Both the position numbers and the translations under genes were made by a program. A DNA stretch of 64,000 bases, taken from positions 13,330,001-13,394,000 of the forward strand of contig OX442319.1 of the NCBI GenBank assembly GCA_949358305.1. The letters are read 5' to 3'. The stretch is from Strigamia acuminata (taxonomy: Eukaryota > Arthropoda > Chilopoda > Geophilomorpha > Linotaeniidae). A model generated the notes under the pieces. That model ran no database searches and was not told where the DNA came from. It worked only from the letters and a program-made list of their open reading frames with translations. Each line of letters begins with the position of its first letter. Within the stretch, counting starts at the first letter, position 1. Of the stretch, positions 9,567 through 21,554 are shown one piece after another.

Positions 9567-12118
9567 TTATCCCTTTTGGAATAAAGAACAAGCAAGTATG
9601 AAAAGTCCAAATATTAGAAGACTACCAACAGCTATAAAGATACTGTTTAGCAACCAAAAACTAAATAAATAAACTATTTTATTACAATAAAGTTGTGCCG
9701 TGTCGTAAGATGGTTCGTATATTCCATAAACCCAGGTGCAACCTGAAATAAGTTTGCAGAAGTTGACATTTGGATAATCATGTTTGGATTTCCAGTTTAC
9801 CTGCTATGAACCAAGAGATTGTAAAGCAGTGGACGAAATTTGAAATCCCAAGTAACGTTACATCGCTTCTTTTGAAAGACTGTTCATCTTTGTGACGGAA
9901 TCTTAACCGGATTGTGACCACAAAAATTATACTCAGTGCGGAAAATATTCCACCTACCAACAAGTAAATTGGAATGTATGGCTGTAGAGGACAGGAGTTT
10001 AAGTACAAAGAACCTACAAAATAAAAATTCACTTTTATTGCTAGCTCCAAGGCCCTAAGCAAGTGAGGAAATGGACATGCAAGGTCCCAGGCATAAGTAG
10101 AAATGCAAGGCTCTAGGCAAGTGGAGAAGTGCAAAGCTCTAAGCATACAAGGAAATGCAAAACAGCCTAGGAAAAGTGTTGAAAGCCGGAGGCAAGTGTG
10201 GAAATGCAAGGCGACTAGGCAAGTGTGGAGATGCAAAGCTCTAGGCATACAAGGAAATGCAAAACAGCCTAGGAAAAGTGTTGAAAGCCGGAGGCAAGTG
10301 TGGAAATGCAAGGCGACTAGGCAAGTGTGGAGATGCAAAGCTCTAGGCATGCAAGGAAATGCAAAACCTAGCCCCAGGGAACCATGCAATTGTGAGGCCC
10401 TGACAAGCGTGGAAATGGGAGACTCTAGGTAAGTGCGGAAAGCATAGCAATGCGAGGACTGGCATCACTCCTTCTCTCTTATGCTATGTTCACACTTAAA
10501 CCACTTTTCTAGAACTTCCGATCTTCTACAAGTCTAAGTTCTACAAAACTGAAATCAATCGTTCACACTTAAGGATAGTTTTGTACAAGTGTCAGATTGT
10601 TAGGGGTTTGCATTGTTGCTTGTAGCTAATGATCTATTAAAGATAGAAACTTCTACTTTTTTTTAAAAGAAAGAGGGATGCCAGTTTAGTAATCCGACAT
10701 ATTTTTTTAATTTTTTTTCCACATTAAAAGTTGACAATTTTGGGGTCGAAACGAAAGTGCGCGATCTATTTCCACTCTATAGAAACGAACAAAACACATT
10801 TCCGTTCGTATTTCACGAACCATTAGGGCTAAAAATACGTTCTAATTTTTAAAAGAAAGGTTGTTTTATTCTCCATCTTTTGGTGTATTGTATTAATTTT
10901 CTGATGCAGTTGAAAGTGCTTTATTTTAATGCCGACAGTTGCCTTAAAAGTTAAATTGGCATCCATTTTATTTTTTGGGTTTTTCTAGGATCAGTCACAT
11001 GACACAATGGGGGCGTGTTTTGCAGTTGTGACGTCAAGTTTAAGAAAACTTTTCTTCAACTTGAGTTGTAGAAAAGTCCGCCATCTTGTTTTGAGTACTA
11101 GAAAACCTGTGGTAGTGTGAACACAGGTTCTCTACAAACGTGGCTGGTTTTGTACAAAAGTGGTTTAAGTGTGAACATAGCATTAGTAATGGATAATAGG
11201 AAACTGTGATTAAATTAAGAACCCGATTGACATCAATTCGTGTAAAACAAAACACTAAAGCAGTGCTTCTAAAACCTTGTATTGTAGCAAATGCAATGCA
11301 CACAAAAATATAATTCAACAGGTAGGACTTACCAATGACTATCATTGACGGAGGCCCACCAATAAAAAATATCACCAGCATTAATGGTCCCACTGAAAGA
11401 AATAGAATAATATTTCATTAATAAACATTTTTGCAAAATGGCCTCCCGCCTAAAATGGAAAACCGCTTACAACAACAAGGGCTGGACTGGGAACAAATTT
11501 AGTACCGGGAAATCTGGATAGGTCGAGCCATGTGACATAAAAAAATTCACAATGTTATGGGCCACCGGGAAATTCCCCGTATCCCACTGAGCCGGCCCAG
11601 CACTGAGTAGTGCGTCTAAATAAATTAAATGCATGGGTCACGGCTCTTAATCGAAAAAATACTGTTCTGCAGTTTAAAGTTTTGCAAACTATTGAAATTA
11701 CATTGTTTCATCAACAAAATCCATTGTCATAAGTGCACTTTTGAAACAAACGCCTATCTGTACAATTACAAAAACTCGACGTTGTTTGGTCGTTTAACAA
11801 GTTCATTCTGTACCTGATCCAATGATAAATACCAGGCCGGCCTTGACGTAGTCGCAGAACCCATATGGCCCGTACTGTTTTTCCAATTTCTCGACTAAAA
11901 CATCTTCGCACTCTGCATGAATAAATTGCATCAATTAAATAAGTGAAATTCAACAACTACCGTAATTGCATTTTCTCACCAGCCTGCATGATGCCCGAAT
12001 AGTTTGGCGGAGTGTTTTCAAACAGACATTTTTTACTCTCGTCTCTTTCAACAGCTGACAGTGACACAGGTGTGATATCGACATTAATGTCGTCTGGCTT
12101 TTGATGGTGTTGAGTCAT
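9567..12118 (-). CDS. TMEM272-like four-helix membrane protein
   Basis: Five coding exons on the minus strand: 12118-11980, 11912-11814, 11392-11333, 10013-9801 and 9742-9567. All internal junctions are GT-AG and all join in phase 1, giving 228 residues. The N-terminal ~70 residues are hydrophilic and cytosolic-like (MTQHHQKPDDINVDITPVSL, then on to PPNYSGIMQAG). Four hydrophobic segments follow: near VKAGLVFIIGSVGPLMLVIF, IPIYLLVGGIFSALSIIFVV, VHCFTISWFIAG and IVYLFSFWLLNSIFIAVGSL. The CPLQPYIPIYLLVGG and GCTWVYGIYEPSYD...YCNKIVYLFSFWL signatures are those of the TMEM272/TMEM272-like family common in invertebrates. Function in that family is largely unknown. Intron 4 carries a minisatellite and a MITE. 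The gene is complete and undamaged. Confidence 0.82.
10060..10440. repeat. Minisatellite in intron 4 of the TMEM272-like gene
   Basis: Short subunits of about 20 bp resembling GGCAAGTGTGGAAATGCAAG are arranged in a higher-order unit of about 102 bp. The higher-order unit starting near 10137 is repeated near 10239 almost without change. No coding role; the minus-strand frame across it is an extension of exon 4 beyond its acceptor. Confidence 0.8.
10482..11182. mobile_element. PIF/Harbinger-type MITE, 701 bp
   Basis: Terminal inverted repeats start TGCTATGTTCACACTTAAAC on the left and are matched over about 27 bp by the reverse complement of the right end. The element is flanked by TTA at 10479-10481 and 11183-11185, the three-base TWA target duplication typical of PIF/Harbinger. 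Subterminal blocks (GTTCACACTT near 10560, GTGTGAACAC near 11116) repeat the end motif. No transposase is encoded, so it is non-autonomous. Confidence 0.8.
11465..11605. repeat. Dispersed repeat fragment (GGGCTGGACTGGGAACAAAT)
   Basis: The start, GGGCTGGACTGGGAACAAAT, with nearby ACCGGGAAATCTGG, recurs at about 47330-47400 in diverged form, and a shorter relative with GATGGACTGGCCCGG sits at 51170. The end here, GAGCCGGCCCAGC, is roughly an inverted copy of that start, as in a small DNA element. Confidence 0.55.
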
Positions 12119-12521
12119 TGTGTAAATCTGTAACTGAAAATTTCAATAATAATTAATTTTTCTGTATATTTTACGTATATATGGTCAATTTTACTCACAT
12201 GATGAGGCCCATTCGATCCAAATTGACATTAAATCGTCCCAAACACAACTGGTATCATCTAAATCAAATAAAAATTATAATAATTTAATTTTGTGTTTAT
12301 AAATCAGTCTTTAAAACACCGAAATACTCACAATCTCCGAGTGTAAACTGCAAAATATGTTGAAGGAAACTTTTGGACCCTTGATGCGTTGGATCACGGG
12401 AAATCGTAAAGAAATATCCATTTACAATGTTAAGTGCGATGTTTTATGACGTCATTACATGTTGTTGATATACCATAATCTTATCGTAATGTAAACACTC
12501 TTCAGCTTAAAACCGAGCGAA
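12119..12521. promoter_or_regulatory. Shared 5' region of two divergent genes
   Basis: The TMEM272-like gene (ATG at 12118, minus) and the iduronate-2-sulfatase gene (ATG at 12522, plus) start 403 bp apart in opposite directions. Both promoters and any 5' UTR exons must lie here. No TATA box is obvious for either gene. Confidence 0.5.
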
Positions 12522-15500
12522 ATGATAGGTGAAATTCAGTTAGAATATTTTATTTTGTTCGTGATTCTGTCGGTGGGGATCGAGGCGAAGCTGAAAAATG
12601 TTCTTTTCATCGTTGTGGACGATTTACGACCGGCGCTCGGATGCTACGGAGACGAGGGAGCAATCACGCCCAACGTAGATCAACTATGTGCGCACAGTAT
12701 GCGCTTTGAAAATGCATTTGTTCAGGTATAACTGTACTCACTGAAAATAGATAAGTAGAGGCGTGATCCTAACACGTATTTTATTTCAGCAAGCACTTTG
12801 TGGGCCGAGTCGGACGTCGTTTCTAACTAGTCGCAGGCCTGATACACTGAACTTGTGGGACGTGCACAGCTACTGGAGAGATTCTGTGGGTAATTTCACC
12901 AGTTTGCCCCAGTATTTTAAGGAAAATGGATACCATACGGTATCAGTGGGTAAGGTATTTCATCCAGGTGAGTTTATTTCGTGTTTAATTTTTTTTTTAA
13001 AGAAAAATTTTTTTTAAAAATATATTTGTGAAAAAAAAAATTTTTTTTAATGTATCTTTGTGAAAAATATATTTTTTTAAATTTATTTTGTGAAAAAGAT
13101 TTTTGTTAAATATATTTATTTATTTTTATTGATATAGGTAAAGCATCCAATTTTACTGACGACTTTCCGTACAGTTGGTCTGAATATCCATACCACGCCT
13201 CAACGGAGAAATATAAGATGAGCAATGTGAGGGTATTTTAGGATTAAATACGGTAAAACGTTGTGATATAAATCCAAAATTGATTATTAAAATTAAAAAA
13301 ATACCATTTTATGGTATTTTTTTAGTTGTTTCATTAGCAGGGTGAGATAAGCGAGGTAAATATGGCGGAAGGGCGTGGGAGTTTAGAAATGGTGGGTAGT
13401 GTCGCCATATCTACTGAACTAATATTTGTCGAAAGCGATTGTCGGTGTTCAAACACAGCTGCACTCAAAAAGTTATTTACCAAGCATTTCGGTTGGGTTT
13501 TTGTTGAAATTTTGATAAATTTTGATAAACTTATATGAGTTTTGCAAGTAAGCTTATCTTTACCTGTTTGTTACTGTTTAAACAGCTTGATAACGGTGTG
13601 TCATGTTCTCAAGTATTTGATAATTCCCTGCCAGTATCTACACACTTCAGATAAATGTTTATTGGTCAATTTCTTCATTTTTTGATAAATTTTAAATTAT
13701 AAATTAAATTTTTTTGTCGGTGTACCTCCAAATTTGAGAGGTTTCATAGTGGGGTTTACCTTATCACTTTCCTGGTGTGAATCACAATGTGTTCAATTTC
13801 TATCACAGGTGTGTTTGGAGATTGATGGAAGTTTACGTATGAATTTAGTCTGTCCTGTCGATGTGACAACTCAGCCCGAAGGAACCCTGCCCGACATTCA
13901 GGCAACGGAATACGCTCGAAAGCGTTTGATTCAGTTCGCTGAAGATAAGAAGCACGGACAGATGCAACGGCCATTTTTTCTTGCGGTCGGATTTCACAAA
14001 CCTCACATTCCGCTCAAGTTTCCCAGAGAGTACCTAAGTAGGGTGTAATGTCAAATTTTAATAAAAATATGAATTTAATTAGTTTTTTTTTTAGAGTTGC
14101 ATCCAATTGAGTCAATTTCAATAGCACCTGATCCATACTTTTCGCCGAGCTTACCGCTTGTTGCTTGGAATCCCTGGGCCGACCTGAGAGAGCGGTATGA
14201 CGTTGGTCGGCTGAATGCAAGTTTTCCGTTTGGACCGCTGCCGAAATACTTTCAAGTAATGCTAAATAGCTACTAATTTATTTGTTAGTGAGCCTTAGTA
14301 CCGTATTTTACCGAATAAGAGTCGCCCTCAAATTGTAGCCGCCCTCGAATAGTAGCCGCGGCCGAGATAGGCGACTTGATATAAGGGATCTCCATCATTT
14401 TAGCGACGCTCATTTTAGCAAAAAAGTCCCATTTTAGCAAACATGTCATTTTAGCGACACAAAAACGTAGGTTTAATTCCTAAGAAGGGCTAACAAGGGG
14501 GGGCTGCGCCCCTCCTTGACCCCCCGCGAACCTAACCTTACTGCTTTTTTGATGAAAACCACTTTTTTATCGTGTAGCGTCGCTAAAACCTTGGTTTTTG
14601 TGTCGCTAAAATGACATGTTCGCTAAAATGGGACTTTTTCGCTAAAATGAGCGTCGCTAAAATGACGCTAACCGGATATAAGAGCCGCCCTCGAATAGTA
14701 GCCGCGGCTATATACGTTCAATGAACGTAATAGTACGATATTGGCCACTATTTAAAATAAGAGCCGCCCCCGAATTGGAGCCGCCCCCGAATTAAAGTCG
14801 CAGCTCAAAGTGGCAGTTTTGAATAAGAGCCGCGGCTCTTATGTGGTAAAATACGGTATTAATGTAAATTAGTGAATGCAGTTAAAAATGGGTTTTGACC
14901 TATTGCTGACAAATACAGTCGAAACTCTTTATAACGAATCGCGATATAACGAATACCGTATTTTACCGATTAAGAGTCGTCTTAAGGGACCGTCCATAAA
15001 CTACGTAACGCAAATTTTTGGATTTTTAGACCCACTCCCCCTGTAACAAGGTCGTAACAAATCTGCAAACCCCCCTTAGGAAACTACGTAACAAAACTGA
15101 CCACCCTCCTCAAAATTTGATATATAAATAAATAATACGAAAGCAAAAGGGAGCATTGACTTTTCTCTTCCGTTAATAGCGTTTGATTCGCCAAAGTTAC
15201 TACGCAGCCACTTCCTACATGGATGATTTAGTCGGTCAACTTCTCGAGTCCTTGGTGGAGTTGGGTTTTGCTAACGACACTATAATTGCCTTTCTGGGTG
15301 ATCATGGTAAGACCGTCTTGTTTTCCGCTTAATTAACTTAATTTCTCAACTTTTATTAATGTCACAATACTCAATTGCATTATTTTTTATCACAACAGGA
15401 TGGTCACTTGGCGAGCACGCGGAGTGGTCAAAATACAGCAATTTTGAAGTATCAACTAGAGCTCCACTACTATTTTACATTCCCGGCCTGACGGACCCAT

Positions 15501-16069
15501 CCAACAAATTATCCGGAAGCTTTAAACACATATCATTACCCATAAACCAACACTTCAAGAAGAATAATTCCAGGGAAAACATGAAATCTGAAGCCTTAGT
15601 GGAGATGGTTGACATTTTCCCAACATTAGCCGAAGCAGTGGGACTGCCAGTGCCAAAGACGTGTCCAGAACCATCGGCTTCTGCCACTACTTGTACCGAA
15701 GGAGCGAGTTTAATGTCTTTGATAAGCTCGGCAACAAAGCCGAAGCGATGGAAAAAGGCCGTTTTCAGTCAGTACCCAAGACCATCGATATTCCCTCAAG
15801 AAGACAGCGACCAACCAAAGAAGAAGGACATCAAGTTTATGGGTTATACAATGAGGAGTCGAGATTACAGGTTTACACAATGGATAGGGTTCGATACTCG
15901 GCATTGCCGGGGAAATTGGTCAGATACAGTAGGAACTGAGTTGTATGTAAAGCAAATAGATGCTCTTGAAGATAATAATTTAGCGGGGGATGTTGAATAC
16001 AAAGAGTTAGTCGTAAAATTAAGCAAAGAGTTGAAAGCGGGATGGAGGCATGCTCTGCCCCGAGTTTGA
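12522..16069 (+). CDS. IDS: Iduronate-2-sulfatase (lysosomal)
   Basis: Seven exons: 12522-12725, 12790-12967, 13138-13226, 13809-14037, 14095-14255, 15180-15306 and 15399-16069. They join in consistent phase to 552 residues, matching the family's usual ~550. The enzyme removes the 2-O-sulfate from iduronate in heparan and dermatan sulfate in lysosomes. Residues 1-22 form a signal peptide. The metal-binding VVDDLRP motif follows, then the sulfatase signature CGPSR at residue 72, whose Cys is converted to formylglycine. IDS-typical stretches include [40 protein letters not shown] and [20 protein letters not shown] (active-site Asp-His near 328-329). The C-terminus has [11 protein letters not shown] and the [18 protein letters not shown] block. 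No damage is visible. Introns 3 and 5 are enlarged, intron 5 by transposons. Confidence 0.95.
14301..14856. mobile_element. Mariner-type MITE in IDS intron 5
   Basis: The ends CCGTATTTTACC and GGTAAAATACGG are inverted, and the element is flanked by TA at 14299-14300 and 14857-14858, the target duplication of Tc1/mariner elements. The body has several GAGCCGCCCTCGAATAGTAG-like blocks. It is interrupted by the element at 14386-14674. A related end (CCGTATTACC) is seen in the MITE at 32127, and a fragment at about 14953-14975. Confidence 0.75.
14386..14674. mobile_element. Second MITE nested in the first, 8-bp duplication
   Basis: About 80 bp at each end are inverted copies of each other, built from CATTTTAGCGACGCTCATTT-like blocks. 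The flanking octamer GATATAAG appears at 14378-14385 and 14675-14682 and is single in the implied empty site, giving an 8-bp target duplication as made by hAT-class transposases. No coding sequence. Confidence 0.75.
14917..15125. repeat. Transposon fragments in IDS intron 5
   Basis: A CAGTCGAAACTCTTTATAAC block at 14917 resembles the end of the MITE at 16217. It is followed by CCGTATTTTACCGATTAAGA (an end of the 14301 family) and by GGGACCGTCCATAAACTACG with a second AAACTACGTAAC near 15082, as in another short inverted-repeat element. These are stacked partial insertions. Confidence 0.5.
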
Positions 16070-16800
16070 GATTTAATTTTTAGAGCAACTTGTTTAGAAA
16101 TAGTTGGTCTATAATATGTTTAGTGTGATTTATATCAGGGTTTCTTAAACTCTTTCCAATCGCGAGTTCTTTTCGCCCGAGAAATTTGTACCCGATCCCG
16201 GGTGTATAGATATATACAGTCGAGCCTCGTTATAACGAATTGCAAGGGACCCGAAAAATCGGTTTTCAACCAAGCCGTTTTTAAGTATTTATTATTCATT
16301 CGTTGTAACTGTCCATACACATTTCCACTATGCGGAAAGACGATCATTTACAGCTATATTTCCATAATACTTTCCATGTGGAAATTGCACTTTTTTTCAG
16401 TGGTTCGACTGTATATAAATCAAACATTTTCACGACCAACAGTTTAAGAAACTCTGATTTAAATCAGTTGATAAGACAAAATGATTTCCAATTTTATTTT
16501 GCATACAGTGCAATTTTCCTATTACAGTCGACGAACAGCTTTTCCAGTACTTGTTCAAACTGGCATAACTTTGCATGAGCAGTGTTCAGCACATTTGCTA
16601 TTCTGCTCAATTATAATCTATTTATATTTTATTCTATTGTATTTTAATACCAAGTATGTCTACTAGCTCTAGTGAGCTCTAATGAGCCAATTTTTCTCTT
16701 GTCATTCGCTCGCTTTACAATTTTGTTACAATCCAGTACAGTAAGGTCCCGGCCTCATGAGCTATGGCACAATAAGATTTATTTTTAATCATTGGACATT
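16070..16800. other. 3' flank of IDS, apart from the MITE at 16217 no gene seen
   Basis: IDS 3' UTR and AT-rich spacer. No canonical AATAAA stands out near the stop codon; AATATG and similar motifs are present. Confidence 0.35.
16217..16411. mobile_element. Short mariner/pogo-type MITE
   Basis: The left end CAGTCGAGCCTCGTTATAAC and right end GGTTCGACTG are inverted and flanked by TA(TA). CAGTCGA...CGTTATAACGA termini are common among pogo/Tigger-like and related elements in animals. It is about 195 bp with no coding sequence. A diverged fragment with CGTTATAACGA and CGGTTCGATATAACGAGG lies at about 48025-48095. Confidence 0.6.
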
Positions 16801-18180
16801 TTACATAATTTTACATGTTATAATGTAAATAGTGTCCACATCGATTCTTTCGACCTCTATTGTCAATTTTACAAATATTACACTGGTGAAATCTGAAGAT
16901 AAACTTTGAGTTTCCGAGGCAATTATACAGAACAAATGATCCAATTCATTTTCCATTAAACTAGCTAAGAAAGGCATTATTAGCGATGTTCTGTTCGTTT
17001 CAATGTAGTGGTTTACAATTGGTTGTAAATTGGTTGTTGTTGACTCCTTCAATTTGATGTCCACCCAAAAAGCAAATGCAGTGGCAAATTCTATTATGGA
17101 TAAATGCAACGCTTCGTAATGATTGTTTTGATTTTATAAATGTCATTTCTCTATGATGGATTAAAAACCCAAGTTCGTATATTTCCTTTGGTATAAGTCG
17201 TTGCTTCCACACTTGAAGTCGAATATAGCAATTTTTTCCGCCAACAACTTTCCAAACTGCCCCATTATATTTTCTTGTATCGTGATGGACGCTGAACTAA
17301 TGCGAAACAGATCAAAATCGCTGTCAATTTGTTTTCAACATTTTGTGTAGCTGTGCTTATAATAACACAATTAAACAGTTTCTTGTAAAATTCTGTTTTA
17401 GTTGAGAAATGTTCGATGGATCTTGCAATCGTCAAATAACTTCATTGTTCAATGTTCTGTCCAATTTGAAACCTTTTATATTTTTTAACTTTTATATATT
17501 TTAATTCTTTATAATATTTTGGCAAAAATTGTTCCAAAAATTGCCTTTTTTTCTCCCTGCTGATAACTCCTATTATCGATATTTGTTTGTCATGAAAATC
17601 GGTACGCACATTGGTTTCTCCAAACAATTTTGTACGTTCTTCTTCACTGTTTCGTAGTTGGGTTACAGTTTAGTTTACCTTGCCATGTAGTTGTAAGATT
17701 TATTGTGACCAATTTGGCACATTCAGTTTGCAGTAAACTGTATTTTTCAAGGGTGAAATTACGGTAACTTATTTGTCACAGTTTTCTTTAATAAACCCGT
17801 TCGACAAAAGACGACTATGAGTGCTTTGCCGTATGTCTGTCCGTACAATATTTTCAAAATTTCCAGTCGGTCTTCCCACGATACTTCGTCCAATCCATCT
17901 AAGATAAAGAGGGTTTCTCGCATGTGCTTGTTTACAATTTGCATGACAATGTAGAAATTATATCGCTTTCCAATTTCTTCTATTGCCTCAGCGATACTCC
18001 TTTGCCGCACTTAAAAAGTCCAATGTAAACTTTATATATTCTTTGCCAGTTGACCAGTCGTAAGCGAGTTTAGTTGCCAATGTGGTTTTCCCGAAACCAG
18101 GCTGTCCCTCGATCAATATTCGAACTGCTTGTTTCTTATTTATAAGGTGGAAATTTTTCTTCGATTTTTATTGGTTTTTT
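16801..18180 (-). pseudogene. NACHT NTPase gene relic, copy 1
   Basis: Read on the minus strand, a Walker A segment (RILIEGQPGFGKTTLATKLA at about 18117-18058) is followed by AYDWSTGKEYIKF and then a Walker B segment (LFILDGLDEVSWED near 17917-17875). That is the NACHT order, with the family's LDGLDE. Further on, TELFGETNVRTD-, PKEIYELGFL- and LHLSIIEFATAFAFW-like pieces match the region after the NACHT core of NLR-type proteins. The frame changes by one between Walker A and Walker B (near 18010) and again downstream, and no ATG-initiated frame covers it, so it looks like a decayed gene. NACHT proteins act in innate immunity; which C-terminal sensor this one had is not visible. Confidence 0.65.
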
Positions 18181-18339
18181 GGACTCGTTCAGTTCGAGAT
18201 CAATGAAGTTATCGGCAATCGACAATTCATGTCCTTCCTCTAACCAAGCTACTTTTGGCAATGTCAGAGAGCTGTAGAATTTTTTAAGACTTATAATGTG
18301 TAGATATTGTATAATGAAACTGAAAAAAACTTTCAGTGT

Positions 18340-19470
18340 TCAAGGCAATTATGGAAAACAAATGGTCCAAATCATTTTCCATTAACCTTGCTAAGAAAGG
18401 CATTATCAGCGATGTCCTGTTTAAGAATGCCGAATGGCCGTGTGACGTTGGGTCAGTAACAGCTCACAACTGTTCTCTGTTCTGCCCTTTTATTGCTTTT
18501 TTGTCTAATGATATACTGATACATAATTCAAGAGTTTCATGTTTTCTCTTGCGTCAAAGCGTAGATCTTGCGATTCTCAAATAACTTGTTTATTGTGTTA
18601 TCCAATTTTGAAATCTATTTATACTTTTAATCTAATTCTGTTTTAAATCCTATTTTTTTTGTCCAGTTTTTTGGTTATTTTCAATGTAATGGTTTACAAT
18701 TGATTTTAAATCGGTTGATTTGTTGGATTTGATGTCCAGCCAGAGAGCACATGCAGTGGTAAATTCCAAAATGGACAAATGCAATGCTGCTTAATACTGT
18801 TCAATTTTTTTTATAAGTGAATTAGAAATCCAAGTTTGTAAATTTCTTTTGTTAAGTCATTAATTTCATAGTTGAAGTTGGATTTAACTATTTCTTGCGC
18901 CAATGACATTCCATGCTTTCTTGAACGTGGTGTTAGGCATAGATGAAAACTGCTGCCAATTTGTTTTGTGTAGCTGTGTTTTATGTTACAATTAAACAGT
19001 TTTTTGTAAAATTCAGTTTTAGTTGAGAAATCTTGAATGCTTTCACCTTATTACGGATAACAACATTAAAAGTAAAGGTGAATCAAATAATGTCCGTCGT
19101 GATGGCATTACAATTTTGCACGTTCCTCTACAAACCACGACTGTAGATGCCGGTTGTTTTGCTTCAAATTTCCTATCGTTCTTCCAGTGATATTTCATCC
19201 AACCCATCCAGAATGAAAAGTGTTTATAGCGTGGCTATTTCCAATTTGAATTAAATCTTAGATATAAAAATATAGATTTCTAATTTGTTCTATTGCCTCG
19301 ATGATACTCCATTGCCACAGTTTCTTCGTAGGCAAGATAAAGGCAAATCCAAACTTTATATATTTTTTGACAATTGACCAATCATAAGCAAGTTTAGTTG
19401 CTGAAGTAGTTTTACTAAATCCTGGCTAACCCTCAATTATTATTCTAACTTGTATTTTTGAATATTTTTT
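18340..19470 (-). pseudogene. NACHT NTPase gene relic, copy 2
   Basis: A second, more decayed copy in the same orientation. Its Walker A segment (about 19445-19395) reads RIIIEG-stop-PGFSKTTSATKL, with an in-frame stop and a Gly-to-Ser change in the P-loop. The DNA at 18340-18420 matches 16905-16985, and 18690-18780 matches 17010-17105, so the two copies arose by tandem duplication with a period of about 1.3-1.4 kb. Confidence 0.6.
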
Positions 19471-20076
19471 CCTTTCTCGAGTCTTTGTAATGTTTTTACT
19501 TATAAACTCTGTACAAATTATAGTGTATTGAAATGATGCTGCTAAACTATTTGTCTATATTGTTTTAAAATGTTAAGTTATGTTAAAATATTTTAAATTA
19601 ATTCCAATGTCAAATCTGCGTATGTGGGCCCAGGTCAATTGAATTTGTCAATTAAATTTGTCAATGAATGACACTGAATGCCTTTGACTTAATTTAAAAT
19701 AATCTTAAGGCCAGGGGACACCACTAAAATGGTCCAAATCAGCTTTACAGTTGCTAAGGGTAGCCCAATCAATTATTTAAGCCTATTTACTAAAGTGTAT
19801 CATTGGTATCTGTATCAGAAAATTGTTATTTTGAATTTGCTAGTAGATATGCTATGTGTCATTGTTTTTAGTAGGTGCCAAACATGTAATTGCATTATTG
19901 TGGCTGTATGTTGTATAGAATAATATTAAAAAAAAAATGAGAATATTCTAACTTTTATCAGATTTATTTTTTTTTTAAAAGTAAACACCAACACCAAATA
20001 TCGGCCAAAAAAAGACTTCTCCAAAGACTTTTCCTCTGGTTTTTCGCCCGTAGCTCCGCAAACGGAGCCAGATAGG
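19471..20076. other. No gene seen
   Basis: AT-rich spacer between the NACHT relics and the palindromic element. Confidence 0.35.
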
Positions 20077-20449
20077 CATACTCATGCGATAATTAAACGT
20101 TTTTTTACGTCATTTCAAAGTTGGCGCGATCTAGGGGTTGCAAACCCTTTTAAGCCATTCATAGAGTGTCATTTAAGATAAAGAAATAGTCTAAAAATTG
20201 ATAAGATTTTTGTTGGAAATAGCTCGATCCAATAATACAACAGTACAACTAGAGTTAAAGATTACAAGCGATTTATTCTACATAAATCCAGGTTTAAATA
20301 CAACAACACTCAGCGGTCATTGGCTGCTACATAAAAAGTCTTGCGAACGTCGTATCGTCTATACAGCTTTTAAAACAATAGTCCTCTGATGGATTACACT
20401 CAATAACGCACAATTCCCACGAATTTTTATAGTACAAAGTTGAATATAA

Positions 20450-20752
20450 GAAGAATACGAGCGTTATGATAAATATTGGGATGATCATCAGTCGAAGAAG
20501 TCTCACGGTGATGACGATGACGGCCATGGTGGATATCACGCTGATGATGATAAGGATTGGAAGTTCGGGCGCGTCGGATATCACGATAAACATACTGGGC
20601 ATAAACGTCATGATCATCATGGGAAGCATCGTGGGAAGCATCATAGTGATGGAGATTATCATCAAAGCCATAATTATCGTTATCATCGTGGAAAACTGTT
20701 GGGCTCGATCAAACAATACAACGGTACAACTAGTGTTAACGATTACAAGTGA
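20450..20752 (+). CDS. His/Asp/Lys-rich coding block in the left arm
   Basis: A frame of 100 codons, open between a TAA just upstream and TGA at 20750-20752, begins EEYERYDKYWDDHQSKKSHG and includes HDKHTGHKRHDHHGKHRGKH and YHQSHNYRYHRG. Such low-complexity His-Asp-Lys proteins are often secreted and metal-binding in arthropods, though family membership is not established here. There is no ATG at the start, and an AG (ATAAG) directly precedes the block, so it may be an internal or terminal exon. Other frames give hydrophobic Ile/Met-rich peptides that I take as shadows. Confidence 0.4.
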   Translation, partial: EEYERYDKYWDDHQSKKSHGDDDDGHGGYHADDDKDWKFGRVGYHDKHTGHKRHDHHGKHRGKHHSDGDYHQSHNYRYHRGKLLGSIKQYNGTTSVNDYK

Positions 20753-21554
20753 TTGATTCTAAATAAATACAGGATTTAAATACAACAACACTCAGCCGTG
20801 ATTGGCTGCTACATAAAACGTTTTGCGAACGTCGTACGACGTTCTTAACAACTGCCCTCTGGCGGTGTATTGGTGGTCGTAACACAATTCCCAACAAAAG
20901 CATCATCTTTATGGGTGTTAAAATTGAAGGATTTTGTACATTTCTGTATATACTCGTAGTAGTTAATTCCACACATATTAAAAAAACGACTTATTTTTAA
21001 GCAATATAAACTGGGATTAGAAACCCTCTTAAATCACAGAGAGAAGCAAACAAAATAAAACTTAAAACTGCAGTATAAACGTAAAAAAAACAAAGAAAAA
21101 TATACGGATAACTTATATTTGCACGCCGTAAGGCCTTTGGAGTATTTAAAACAGAAAATAAATAAGAAAAATAATGAATTTCTAAACGTTTTATTTTTTC
21201 ATCCACGTCGTATTTTACAAAAATGTATAACATTATCTACAAAAACATATAACATTTTGCACATAACTTTTGGTACAAAAAATGTAAAACAATTAACTAC
21301 TATACAGAAATGTACAAAATCCTTCAATTTTAATACCCATCATGACGTTTTTGTTGGGAATTGTATGTTACGGCCGCCAATACACCGCCAGAGGGCAGTT
21401 GTATGGACAATATGTCGTTCGCAAAACGGTTTATGTAGCAGCCAATCACGGCTGAGTGTTGTTGTATTTAAATCCTGTATTTATCTAGAATCACTTGTAA
21501 TCTTTAACCCTAGTTGTGCTGTTGTATCGTTAGATCGAGCTATTTCCAACAGTT

